Shown here: one piece after another, positions 1 through 4,236 of the stretch
Numbering within the stretch: the stretch's first letter is position 1
How the letters are laid out: each line of letters begins with the position of its first letter
Assembly (NCBI GenBank): GCA_002773655.1
Contig: PFAR01000006.1
Location: 4,778 to 10,414 of the forward strand
DNA: 5,637 bases
Source: Candidatus Falkowbacteria bacterium CG10_big_fil_rev_8_21_14_0_10_43_10
Lineage (GTDB): Bacteria > Patescibacteriota > Patescibacteriia > Patescibacteriales > XYC2-FULL-47-12
Direction: 5' to 3'
Notes under the pieces: generated by a model
Database searches by the model: none
The model's input: only the letters and a program-made list of their open reading frames with translations
What the model was told of the DNA's origin: nothing
Program-made: the position numbers and the translations under genes

Positions 1-592
1 CGCTGGCATGAAGAAGGAGGATGTAATAGTTATTTGTCCGACTGATTTTAAGCAGAAAGCAGAGCCGCGAGAAGCATTCGGCGAAGCGATTATCCGCGAA
101 TGCGAGCGGCGCAAAGTTAATTTCGTCGGGCAATACGGCTGGCTGGCGAAAACGCCGGCTAATGTCATTCAACGGTTTGAAGGCGCAATTGTAAACCAGC
201 ATCCCGGTCCGCTTGATCCCGGCTATCCGGATTTTGGCGGCAAAGGAATGTACGGCCGGGCGGTGCACGCGGCGCGAATGCTTTTTGTCCGCCTAGTGGC
301 TCGGGAAGGAAATTTTTGGACCGAAGCGACCACTCACCGCGTTACCGAGGAGTACGACAAAGGCGCGTTAATCCAAACCGCGCGTGTTTCAATTGAGTGC
401 GGCGATGACGTGATATCACTTCAGGAAAAAGTTTTGCCGGTTGAACATCTGGTGCAAATTGAAACTCTAGGAAAATTCGCGCTTGGCACCGCCGAAGATT
501 ATCAGCGGCTGGAACGGCTGGTTTTACCAGGAGAAGAAGAAAAGTTACGGCAGGCAAAGGAAGCGGCGATGATGCTGTTTCCGAGAGGATGA
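1..592 (+). CDS. purN: Phosphoribosylglycinamide formyltransferase PurN, 5' end outside window
   Basis: PurN transfers a formyl group from 10-formyltetrahydrofolate to glycinamide ribonucleotide, the third step of de novo purine synthesis in the cytoplasm. The first whole codon is at position 2 and the frame is open to the window edge. The Met codon at 8 is probably internal, because the family's N-terminal GSGxGSN phosphate-binding region (roughly the first 60 residues) is absent while everything after it aligns. Counting from that Met, the formyltransferase signature is visible as NQHPG, giving catalytic Asn63 and His65, followed by a glycine-rich FGGKGMYG stretch. The catalytic Asp is D117 in EYDKGAL. 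The stretch between these motifs is somewhat longer than in E. coli PurN. The stop is TGA at 590-592, and purD starts 28 nt downstream, consistent with one operon. The family is clear; the true start cannot be seen. Confidence 0.9.
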   Translation, partial: AGMKKEDVIVICPTDFKQKAEPREAFGEAIIRECERRKVNFVGQYGWLAKTPANVIQRFEGAIVNQHPGPLDPGYPDFGGKGMYGRAVHAARMLFVRLVAREGNFWTEATTHRVTEEYDKGALIQTARVSIECGDDVISLQEKVLPVEHLVQIETLGKFALGTAEDYQRLERLVLPGEEEKLRQAKEAAMMLFPRG

Positions 593-620
593 AAATAACC
601 CAAAGGATGTGAGGTGACTT

Positions 621-1910
621 ATGAAAGTTTTTGTTATCGGAGGCGGAGGGCGTGAGCATGCCCTTGTTTGGAAAATCAGCCAAAGCGGATTGCTGTCGCC
701 GAATGGACTGTTTTGCGCGCCGGGCAATCCGGGAATCGCACAGTACGCCACGTGTCTGTCTGATCTGGATATTTCCAACAATCAGGCGGTAGTAAAGTGG
801 TGTCAAAATAACGCCATTGGTCTCGTCGTGGTTGGGCCGGAGGTGCCTTTAGCCAACGGTCTCGCGGACGCGCTAAAAGAAGCTGGAATCCTTTGCTTCG
901 GCCCGACACAAGACGCGGCGCGGGTTGAGTCGTCAAAAATTTGGTCAAAGAATTTGATGGCCAAGAAGAGAATTTCGACTGCGCCATGGGCGTTTTTTAG
1001 CAACGCCGAAGAAGCTAAGAGATATGTCCAACATTACCCGAATGGTCAGTGCGTGGTCAAGGCCGATGGTTTGTGTGGCGGCAAGGGCGCAATTGTCTGC
1101 GACATACTGCGAGAAGCCGAAGAGGCGATTGATCTGATTATGGTCAGGCGAAAATTCGGTGATGCCGGAAAGTTCGTAGTTATTGAAAAGAAATTTTCCG
1201 GGCCGGAATTGTCCATTTTAGCTGTAACCGACGGCAAGCACATCGTCGTTTTGCCTCCGTCACAAGACCACAAGCGTCTTTTGGAAAATGATCATGGCCT
1301 CAACACCGGCGGTATGGGAGCATATTCTCCAGTCCCAATCGTTACGGACGAATTGCTTCAAGAAATTATTGAAACAATTTTGCGTCCGGCAATTCTCGGT
1401 ATGGAACAAGAAGGTTGTCCATACCGCGGCGTGCTTTACGCCGGTCTGATGCTTGTGGGCGACGAACCTAAACCAGTAGTGATTGAATTCAACTGCCGTT
1501 TTGGCGACCCGGAAACGCAGGTAGTTTTACCGGTTATTAATGAAGATATATTGCCATTGCTCGTTGCGGCGGCGGAAGGTAACCTTAGCGGCGACAGGAT
1601 TATTCCGGCTTCCGGCAACGCGCTTTGTGTGGTAATGGCTTCTAACGGTTATCCTGGTCCATACGAAATCGGCAAAAAGATTACCGGGTTGCCGGAGGTG
1701 ATAAAAGAATTTGACGGTCGCGTTATTGTCTTTCATGCCGGTACAGCCGAAAAAAACGGTGAAACAATAACTGCCGGCGGGCGAGTCTTTGGAGTTACTG
1801 GTTTAGGGGTAGACTTAAATCAAGCCTACGCTCGCGCTTATGCAGCCGTTCTGAAAATTCACTTAGAGGGCGGCGCTCAATATCGCGGAGACATCGGTTT
1901 TCGCAAATAA
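621..1910 (+). CDS. purD: Phosphoribosylamine-glycine ligase (GAR synthetase) PurD
   Basis: PurD joins glycine to 5-phosphoribosylamine using ATP to give GAR, which is the substrate of the upstream gene's product. At 429 aa it is full length for the family. Visible motifs, in order, are the N-terminal GGGGREHAL (residues 7-15), VGPEVPL (71-77), the ATP-grasp loop KADGLCGGKG (147-156), QDHKRLLENDHGLNTGGMG (215-233) and the metal/ATP-binding FNCRFGDPETQ (290-300). The C-terminal domain ends in YRGDIGFRK. Two cysteines (152 and 291) sit where many homologues carry Ala or Val, but all charged catalytic positions are kept, so the enzyme should be active. The start is supported by GAGGTG at 611-616, four bases before the ATG, one of the few good ribosome binding sites in the window. 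An intrinsic terminator follows 20 nt after the stop, making this the last gene of the pur transcript. Confidence 0.97.
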   Translation: MKVFVIGGGGREHALVWKISQSGLLSPNGLFCAPGNPGIAQYATCLSDLDISNNQAVVKWCQNNAIGLVVVGPEVPLANGLADALKEAGILCFGPTQDAARVESSKIWSKNLMAKKRISTAPWAFFSNAEEAKRYVQHYPNGQCVVKADGLCGGKGAIVCDILREAEEAIDLIMVRRKFGDAGKFVVIEKKFSGPELSILAVTDGKHIVVLPPSQDHKRLLENDHGLNTGGMGAYSPVPIVTDELLQEIIETILRPAILGMEQEGCPYRGVLYAGLMLVGDEPKPVVIEFNCRFGDPETQVVLPVINEDILPLLVAAAEGNLSGDRIIPASGNALCVVMASNGYPGPYEIGKKITGLPEVIKEFDGRVIVFHAGTAEKNGETITAGGRVFGVTGLGVDLNQAYARAYAAVLKIHLEGGAQYRGDIGFRK

Positions 1911-1930
1911 TTTTTAAATCATCAAAAACA

Positions 1931-1973
1931 GCGGCAGTGCGGCTTAATTACGCCCATTGCCGTTTTCTTTTTT
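1931..1973 (+). terminator. Intrinsic terminator after purD
   Basis: An 8-bp stem pairs CGGCAGTG (1932-1939) with CATTGCCG (1955-1962), including one G-U pair. It can extend inward by G1941-C1954, G1942-C1953 and C1943-G1952 past an unpaired C1940. It is followed by a run of 11 bases that are all T except one C (1963-1973). This is a standard rho-independent terminator ending the purN-purD transcript. Confidence 0.9.
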
Positions 1974-2020
1974 AAACACAGAAACGCAAAGACAATTATT
2001 AATTTTTAAAAATAAGGAAT

Positions 2021-2049
2021 TTGTGGGGTTTTTTTAAATATGCTATTAT
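2021..2049 (+). promoter_or_regulatory. Promoter of the HU gene (extended -10)
   Basis: A -35-like TTGTGG (2021-2026), a 17-bp spacer, and TATTAT (2044-2049) preceded by TGC (2041-2043) form a sigma-70-type promoter with an extended -10. The predicted transcription start is near 2056, giving a leader of about 42 nt before the HU start codon. It lies just after the purD terminator, so hup appears to be transcribed independently. Confidence 0.65.
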
Positions 2050-2068
2050 TTTATTAGGTTTTTTAAAG

Positions 2069-2082
2069 GTGTGTATAACTTA
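2069..2082 (-). other. 14-nt inverted element, left copy (DnaA-box-like core)
   Basis: GTGTGTATAACTTA here is the exact reverse complement of TAAGTTATACACAC at 2580-2593. The minus strand contains TTATACACA (2070-2078), which matches the bacterial DnaA-box consensus TTATNCACA. This copy lies in the HU 5' leader, just after the predicted transcription start. The match is seen directly; DnaA binding is inference. Confidence 0.45.
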
Positions 2083-2098
2083 CTAAGATTTTAAATCT

Positions 2099-2380
2099 AT
2101 GGCAAAAATGACCAAGGGCCAATTGCTAAACGCGATGGCGGAAGCAACCGGCATGAGCAAAAAAGAAGTCACCAACTTTTTTGACCAATTGACAGCGATG
2201 GCTTATAAAGAGGTTAAATCAAACGGAGAATTTGCTATTCCGGGAATCGGCAAATTAGTGAAGATGCATCGCAAAGAGCGCATGGGCCGCAATCCGGCTA
2301 CCGGCGAAACTATTAAAATCGCGGCTAAGACCGTGGTTAAATTCCGCGTAGCCAAAGCCGCTAAAGATTCATTGTTATAA
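2099..2380 (+). CDS. HU-family histone-like DNA-binding protein
   Basis: HU proteins are small dimeric nucleoid proteins that bind and bend DNA with little sequence preference. This one is 93 aa, the usual length. The N-terminal helical part (residues 1-45) is followed by the FAIPGIGKLVK turn (45-55). Then comes the beta-arm signature GRNPATGE (63-70), with Pro66 at the position that intercalates into DNA, and the C-terminal FRVAKAAKDSLL. The protein is basic and has no membrane segment. No Shine-Dalgarno sequence precedes the ATG; AAAGGTG at 2065-2071 is too far away. Met4 (ATG at 2108) fits the usual HU N-terminus equally well and is an alternative start. The gene is a single-gene unit with its own promoter and terminator. 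It could be HU or an HU/IHF-like variant; IHF is less likely because no partner subunit is present. Confidence 0.95.
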   Translation: MAKMTKGQLLNAMAEATGMSKKEVTNFFDQLTAMAYKEVKSNGEFAIPGIGKLVKMHRKERMGRNPATGETIKIAAKTVVKFRVAKAAKDSLL

Positions 2381-2450
2381 CCTCAATAAGTCATCTCTTT
2401 AGAGGATGCAAGTTTAGGGAAATTACAAAATAAAATAAAACAAATAAAAG

Positions 2451-2487
2451 AACCACTATAAGTTTAGGAATCCTATGGTGGTTTTTT
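2451..2487 (+). terminator. Intrinsic terminator after the HU gene
   Basis: A 10-bp stem pairs AACCACTATA (2451-2460) with TATGGTGGTT (2474-2483), including one G-U pair, around a 13-nt loop. The T-run spans 2482-2487. It lies 70 nt after the HU stop. The word AAGTTTAGG occurs both at 2410-2418 and inside this hairpin (2460-2468), and a smaller hairpin sits at about 2391-2409. Confidence 0.85.
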
Positions 2488-2493
2488 AGTACC

Positions 2494-2574
2494 CACAAAT
2501 CAACAAATCCTTTTACAAATATACAAATAAAAAAATAGTATTGGTGATATTTGTAGTTAATTTGTAGATTTGCG
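2494..2574. repeat. Imperfect inverted repeat with ACAAAT/ATTTGT words
   Basis: The left arm (2494-2522) and right arm (2547-2574) are reverse complements at about 22 of 28 positions. The longest paired block is TACAAATAT (2514-2522) with ATATTTGTA (2547-2555). Within the arms ACAAAT occurs at 2495, 2503, 2515 and 2523. ATTTGTAG occurs at 2549 and 2560, 11 bp apart, with an ATTTGC variant at 2568. It lies between the HU terminator and the right copy of the 14-nt DnaA-box-like element. No gene is visible here; a short hydrophobic minus-strand frame is explained by AT-rich sequence. Confidence 0.6.
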
Positions 2575-2579
2575 GAAGT

Positions 2580-2593
2580 TAAGTTATACACAC
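2580..2593 (+). other. 14-nt inverted element, right copy (DnaA-box-like core)
   Basis: TAAGTTATACACAC contains TTATACACA (2584-2592), a match to the DnaA-box consensus TTATNCACA, and is the exact reverse complement of 2069-2082. The following 100 nt are extremely AT-rich. A one-mismatch box, TTATCCACT, lies at 2692-2700. The match is direct; an origin or regulatory role is inference. Confidence 0.45.
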
Positions 2594-2700
2594 TTTTTTA
2601 AATAAAATTACATTTCATAGAAATGCTATTTATTAAAATATTTTATAGCAACTCAAATTTTGTTTTTTATTAGTTAAAAAATTCATTATACTTATCCACT

Positions 2701-2729
2701 TTGACAGGTGAACGAATGTACACTATAAT
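2701..2729 (+). promoter_or_regulatory. Consensus sigma-70 promoter of lexA
   Basis: TTGACA (2701-2706), exactly 17 bp, then TATAAT (2724-2729): a perfect match to the housekeeping promoter consensus. Transcription should begin near 2736, leaving a leader of about 127 nt before lexA. Such a strong promoter makes sense for a gene that is normally held down by its own repressor, whose operator fills the spacer. Confidence 0.9.
2709..2722. promoter_or_regulatory. LexA operator (SOS box) in the lexA promoter
   Basis: TGAACGAATGTACA is a near-palindrome between the -35 and -10 hexamers. Its core GAAC-GAAT-GTAC differs at one position from the GAAC-N4-GTTC core of the Gram-positive type LexA box. 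Binding here would block RNA polymerase, so lexA is predicted to repress itself and to be released by RecA-stimulated LexA cleavage. The match and position are seen directly; binding is inferred from the family. Confidence 0.75.
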
Positions 2730-2737
2730 GAAATTAT

Positions 2738-2858
2738 CAATTTTCAATTCTTAATTTTTAAACAATTTTCAATGACTAAATTTTAAATTTTAAAAATTTT
2801 AGACATTAAGAAATTAAATCATTGTTTGAAAATTGAAAATTAGAAATTGAAAATTAAA
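2738..2858. repeat. AT-rich imperfect palindrome in the lexA leader
   Basis: The left half carries repeated words such as CAATTTTCAATTCTTAATTT, and the right half carries their complements (for example GAAAATTGAAAATTAGAAATT). A central hairpin pairs AATGACTAAATTTT (2771-2784) with AAAATTTTAGACATT (2793-2807), with mismatches. Almost the whole lexA 5' leader is therefore a long foldable repeat. It has no coding potential and looks like a non-autonomous repeat element or a degenerate palindrome. Confidence 0.6.
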
Positions 2859-2862
2859 TTCT

Positions 2863-3441
2863 ATGTCCAAAGAAAATTATCAAAACTACAAAAAACATTT
2901 TATCAATTTTTACCAGCGGTCGCGCCGCTTGCCCAGTTACGCCGAGATGTTAAGCATTTTTAATTTCCAGTCCAAAAACGCCGTAGCCAAAGTAGTGGCT
3001 AAATTTGTTGATGAAGGATTGGTGGGAAAAGACGAAACCGGCCGTCTGATCGCCGGACCGGATATGTTCGGCGTTCGGTTGCTCGGCACGGTGCAGGCGG
3101 GGTTGCCGACGACCGCGGAACAGGAGGTCGGCGAAGCGTTAAGCTTGGACGAATATTTGATAGAGAAAAAAGACAAAACATATTTGCTGGAGGTAACGGG
3201 CGATTCCATGATTGAAGCCGGAATTAACGAGGGCGATTTGGTGATTGTGGAGCAGGGCCGCGCGCCTAAAGTCGGCGACATCGTTATTGCTGAAGTTGAC
3301 CACGAATGGACGATGAAATTTTTGGAAAAAGAAAACGGCCGGATGATTTTAAAACCGGCAAATAAAAATTATCCGATTATTAGGCCGCAGGGAGAAATGA
3401 ATATCGGCGGAGTAGTTAAGGGGGTAGCGCGAAAATATTAG
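2863..3441 (+). CDS. lexA: LexA repressor (S24 family autoprotease)
   Basis: LexA represses DNA-damage (SOS) genes and cuts itself when RecA filaments form on single-stranded DNA. The 192-aa protein has the expected two domains. Residues 8-65 resemble the winged-helix DNA-binding domain, with RRLPSYAEMLSIFNFQSKNA in place of the usual PSxREIA...S helix-turn-helix stretch. Residues 70-192 are the S24 peptidase-like domain. The cleavage site is Ala79-Gly80 in VQAGLP, the nucleophile is Ser115 in GDSM, and the general base is Lys152 in WTMKF; spacings match E. coli LexA (84/85, 119, 156). No Shine-Dalgarno sequence precedes the ATG, but the start fits the domain boundary. The N-terminal domain is divergent, so its target box may differ from textbook ones, yet an operator-like site lies in its own promoter. 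A phage-type repressor is less likely because the context is chromosomal and the LexA layout is complete. Confidence 0.93.
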   Translation: MSKENYQNYKKHFINFYQRSRRLPSYAEMLSIFNFQSKNAVAKVVAKFVDEGLVGKDETGRLIAGPDMFGVRLLGTVQAGLPTTAEQEVGEALSLDEYLIEKKDKTYLLEVTGDSMIEAGINEGDLVIVEQGRAPKVGDIVIAEVDHEWTMKFLEKENGRMILKPANKNYPIIRPQGEMNIGGVVKGVARKY

Positions 3442-3450
3442 AAAATTTTT

Positions 3451-3490
3451 AAAATTATAAAATTATAAAATTATAAAATTACAAAATTAA
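3451..3490. repeat. 8-bp tandem repeat after lexA
   Basis: Five consecutive 8-mers read AAAATTAT three times, then AAAATTAC and AAAATTAA. The stretch is almost pure A/T and lies between lexA and the small downstream ORFs. No hairpin terminator is present in this gap. Confidence 0.8.
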
Positions 3491-3513
3491 TAATTAAAAA
3501 TTAAAATAAATAT

Positions 3514-3597
3514 ATGAGGAGGTTAAAAGTAAAAAAACAGCGAGATCGGTGCTATTTTTGGATGATAGGGATAGACGGAAATATCATTAATTATTAA
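3514..3597 (+). CDS. Possible 27-aa small protein downstream of lexA
   Basis: An ATG at 3514 opens 27 codons ending in TAA at 3595-3597, giving a basic N-terminus (RRLKVKKQRDR) and an aromatic CYFWMIGIDGN segment. I do not recognise it. The YFWMxG stretch resembles YYWMRG in the next ORF, and the underlying DNA matches at about 16 of 19 bases (3551-3569 against 3740-3758), so it may be a decayed partial copy of that gene. AGGAGG at 3517-3522 lies inside the ORF and serves no visible start. It sits between lexA and the 62-aa gene with no terminator on either side. Chance occurrence is quite possible at this length. Confidence 0.3.
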   Translation: MRRLKVKKQRDRCYFWMIGIDGNIINY

Positions 3598-3608
3598 TAT
3601 ATAAAAAT

Positions 3609-3797
3609 ATGGTGAAAACAAGCATAGGTGTTATTGACAACGCTAAAATAAAAAAATTATACCTGGACGGCTGCCGGGCGAACAGCATCAGGCCGAAGCA
3701 GAGGAATTTTAATGATTTTGTGAAATTGCTGGAGGGAGATTTCTATTATTGGATGAGAGGAAATTTAAAATATTTTTTTGAAAACGTTAATCGTTAA
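3609..3797 (+). CDS. 62-aa small protein of unknown function, probably in the lexA transcript
   Basis: The protein is basic at its N-terminal half (KIKKLYLDGCRANSIRPKQR, residues 13-32). Its C-terminal part is rich in aromatics (FYYWMRGN at 45-52, then KYFF at 54-57). There is no signal peptide, convincing membrane helix or metal motif, and I do not recognise the family. Codon choice is coding-like (GGC, GCC, CGG and CTG used), unlike the surrounding AT-only spacer. No Shine-Dalgarno sequence precedes the ATG, and a GTG lies directly after it. It follows lexA by 167 nt without an intervening terminator, and a terminator follows 38 nt after its stop, so it is probably co-transcribed with lexA and SOS-controlled. 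Small SOS proteins in other bacteria include division inhibitors, but nothing in the sequence shows that role here. Confidence 0.65.
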   Translation: MVKTSIGVIDNAKIKKLYLDGCRANSIRPKQRNFNDFVKLLEGDFYYWMRGNLKYFFENVNR

Positions 3798-3798
3798 A

Positions 3799-3823
3799 AA
3801 AATAAAATAAAATAAAATAAAAT
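3799..3823. repeat. AAAAT tandem repeat
   Basis: Five AAAAT units in a row, immediately after the stop of the 62-aa gene and before its terminator. It is a simple low-complexity run and a possible slippage site. Confidence 0.85.
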
Positions 3824-3835
3824 TTAATGAAAATG

Positions 3836-3860
3836 AACGGGTTTTTTAACTCGTTTTTTT
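3836..3860 (+). terminator. Intrinsic terminator of the lexA/small-ORF unit
   Basis: An 8-bp stem pairs AACGGGTT (3836-3843) with AACTCGTT (3848-3855), including one G-U pair, around a TTTT loop. T residues continue to 3860. It is the first terminator after lexA on the plus strand. Confidence 0.88.
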
Positions 3861-3871
3861 GTATTTAGCAT

Positions 3872-3913
3872 AAAAAATCCCCATAGAGCAACGAGGGAGT
3901 GTACTCTATGGGG
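3872..3913 (-). terminator. Intrinsic terminator of the minus-strand small RNA
   Basis: A perfect 10-bp stem is formed by CCCCATAGAG and CTCTATGGGG (plus-strand 3879-3888 and 3904-3913) around a 15-nt loop. On the minus strand it is followed after one A by six Ts (3877-3872). It is oriented to end transcription coming from 4053. Confidence 0.88.
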
Positions 3914-4053
3914 GGGGTGAGGTTGGGCTATTGCGCTATTTGGCGCAACCCGGCGACTTGCCTGGGGCAAGATTTTTGGAAAAATTGCGCCAGATAAATC
4001 TGGCGCTAACGGGGCACAAGGCCCCCAGGGTTGAGGGCGTAAATTAAGGTGCT
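3872..4053 (-). ncRNA. Structured small RNA of about 180 nt, class unknown
   Basis: A consensus minus-strand promoter leads into about 180 nt with no ATG-started reading frame and then an intrinsic terminator, the layout of a freestanding RNA gene. Reading from the 5' end, hairpins are GGGGC/GCCCC (plus-strand 4011-4025), an 8-bp GCGCCAGA/TCTGGCGC stem (3987-4006), CTTGCC/GGCAAG with a 3-nt loop (3957-3971), TTGCGC/GCGCAA (3931-3948) and the terminator. An alternative pairing of CCTGGGGGC with GCCCCAGG (about 4022-4029 with 3961-3968) would break the first and third hairpins. The region is much more GC-rich than the flanking spacers. Length resembles 6S RNA, but the string of hairpins is unlike its single rod. 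I see no SRP, RNase P or tmRNA signatures. Confidence 0.7.
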
Positions 4054-4061
4054 GGATTTAT
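4046..4061 (-). repeat. 16-nt word shared with the right-end repeat region
   Basis: The minus strand reads ATAAATCCAGCACCTT here, starting in the -10 box of the small RNA promoter. The same 16 nt occur on the plus strand at 5545-5560, about 1.5 kb away. Confidence 0.7.
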
Positions 4062-4087
4062 TATAGTATATTTTACATGTTTGTCAA
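4060..4087 (-). promoter_or_regulatory. Consensus promoter of the minus-strand small RNA
   Basis: On the minus strand TTGACA (4087-4082), a 16-bp spacer and TATAAT (4065-4060) give both hexamers at full consensus, with transcription predicted to start near A4053. A short interrupted palindrome, AGCCTATACTAAGGCT (4087-4102), touches the upstream edge of the -35 and could be a regulator site; that part is speculative. Confidence 0.85.
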
Positions 4088-4172
4088 GCCTATACTAAGG
4101 CTTCGGCTCGTAAGCAATTATAATACGTTTGCCTATTAAGCCAACTTCGAATTACTCGCAAATCCCTTCAGC

Positions 4173-4201
4173 TTGTTAAATATTATAAATATTGGTAAAA
4201 T
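4173..4201 (+). promoter_or_regulatory. Likely promoter of the 359-aa gene
   Basis: TTGTTA (4173-4178), a 17-bp spacer and TAAAAT (4196-4201) preceded by TGG (4193-4195) give a weak -35 with an extended -10. Transcription would start near 4208, downstream of the TTG codon at 4192. This argues for the ATG at 4237 as the translation start. Confidence 0.5.
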
Positions 4202-4236
4202 ATAATAAAGAGCTTAGATATAAAATTAATAATTAT

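Noticed and set aside
8..592. purN as a truncated pseudogene lacking its N-terminus
   Set aside because: The frame stays open to the window edge and the visible part is intact with all three catalytic residues, so the missing N-terminus is explained by the window boundary.
342..806. Minus-strand frame of 154 codons across the purN-purD junction
   Set aside because: It lies opposite two clear enzymes, spans their junction and has no family features; it is a shadow frame.
621..1910. PurD as defective because of unusual Cys152 and Cys291
   Set aside because: These positions vary in the family, and the neighbouring Lys, Asp, Gly and FGDPETQ residues are intact.
2391..2591. Minus-strand hydrophobic 66-codon frame in the hup-lexA spacer
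   Set aside because: Its apparent membrane-like composition follows from AT-rich DNA, and it runs back through the HU terminator and the inverted repeat without a promoter or ribosome binding site.
2069..2593. HU gene as a transposable unit with 14-bp terminal inverted repeats
   Set aside because: No transposase or target-site duplication is visible, and one repeat lies inside the hup leader; paired binding sites are a simpler explanation.
3517..3522. AGGAGG as a strong ribosome binding site
   Set aside because: No ATG, GTG or TTG lies at a usable distance downstream, so the match appears to be part of the small ORF or chance.
3451..3823. CRISPR array or phase-variation switch from the short tandem repeats
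   Set aside because: The units are 5-8 bp simple A/T repeats without spacers and lie outside coding sequence, so neither a CRISPR array nor a frame-switching tract is supported.
3872..4053. Small RNA as 6S, SRP, RNase P RNA or tmRNA
   Set aside because: Only the length suits 6S, and no long rod with a central bubble forms. The GGAAGCAGC-type SRP loop, RNase P conserved stretches and a tRNA-like CCA end are not seen.
4192..4236. TTG at 4192 as the start of the 359-aa gene
   Set aside because: An extended -10 promoter (TGG-TAAAAT) overlaps this codon, there is no ribosome binding site, and the 15 extra residues are encoded by spacer-like AT-rich DNA. It stays possible if the promoter call is wrong.
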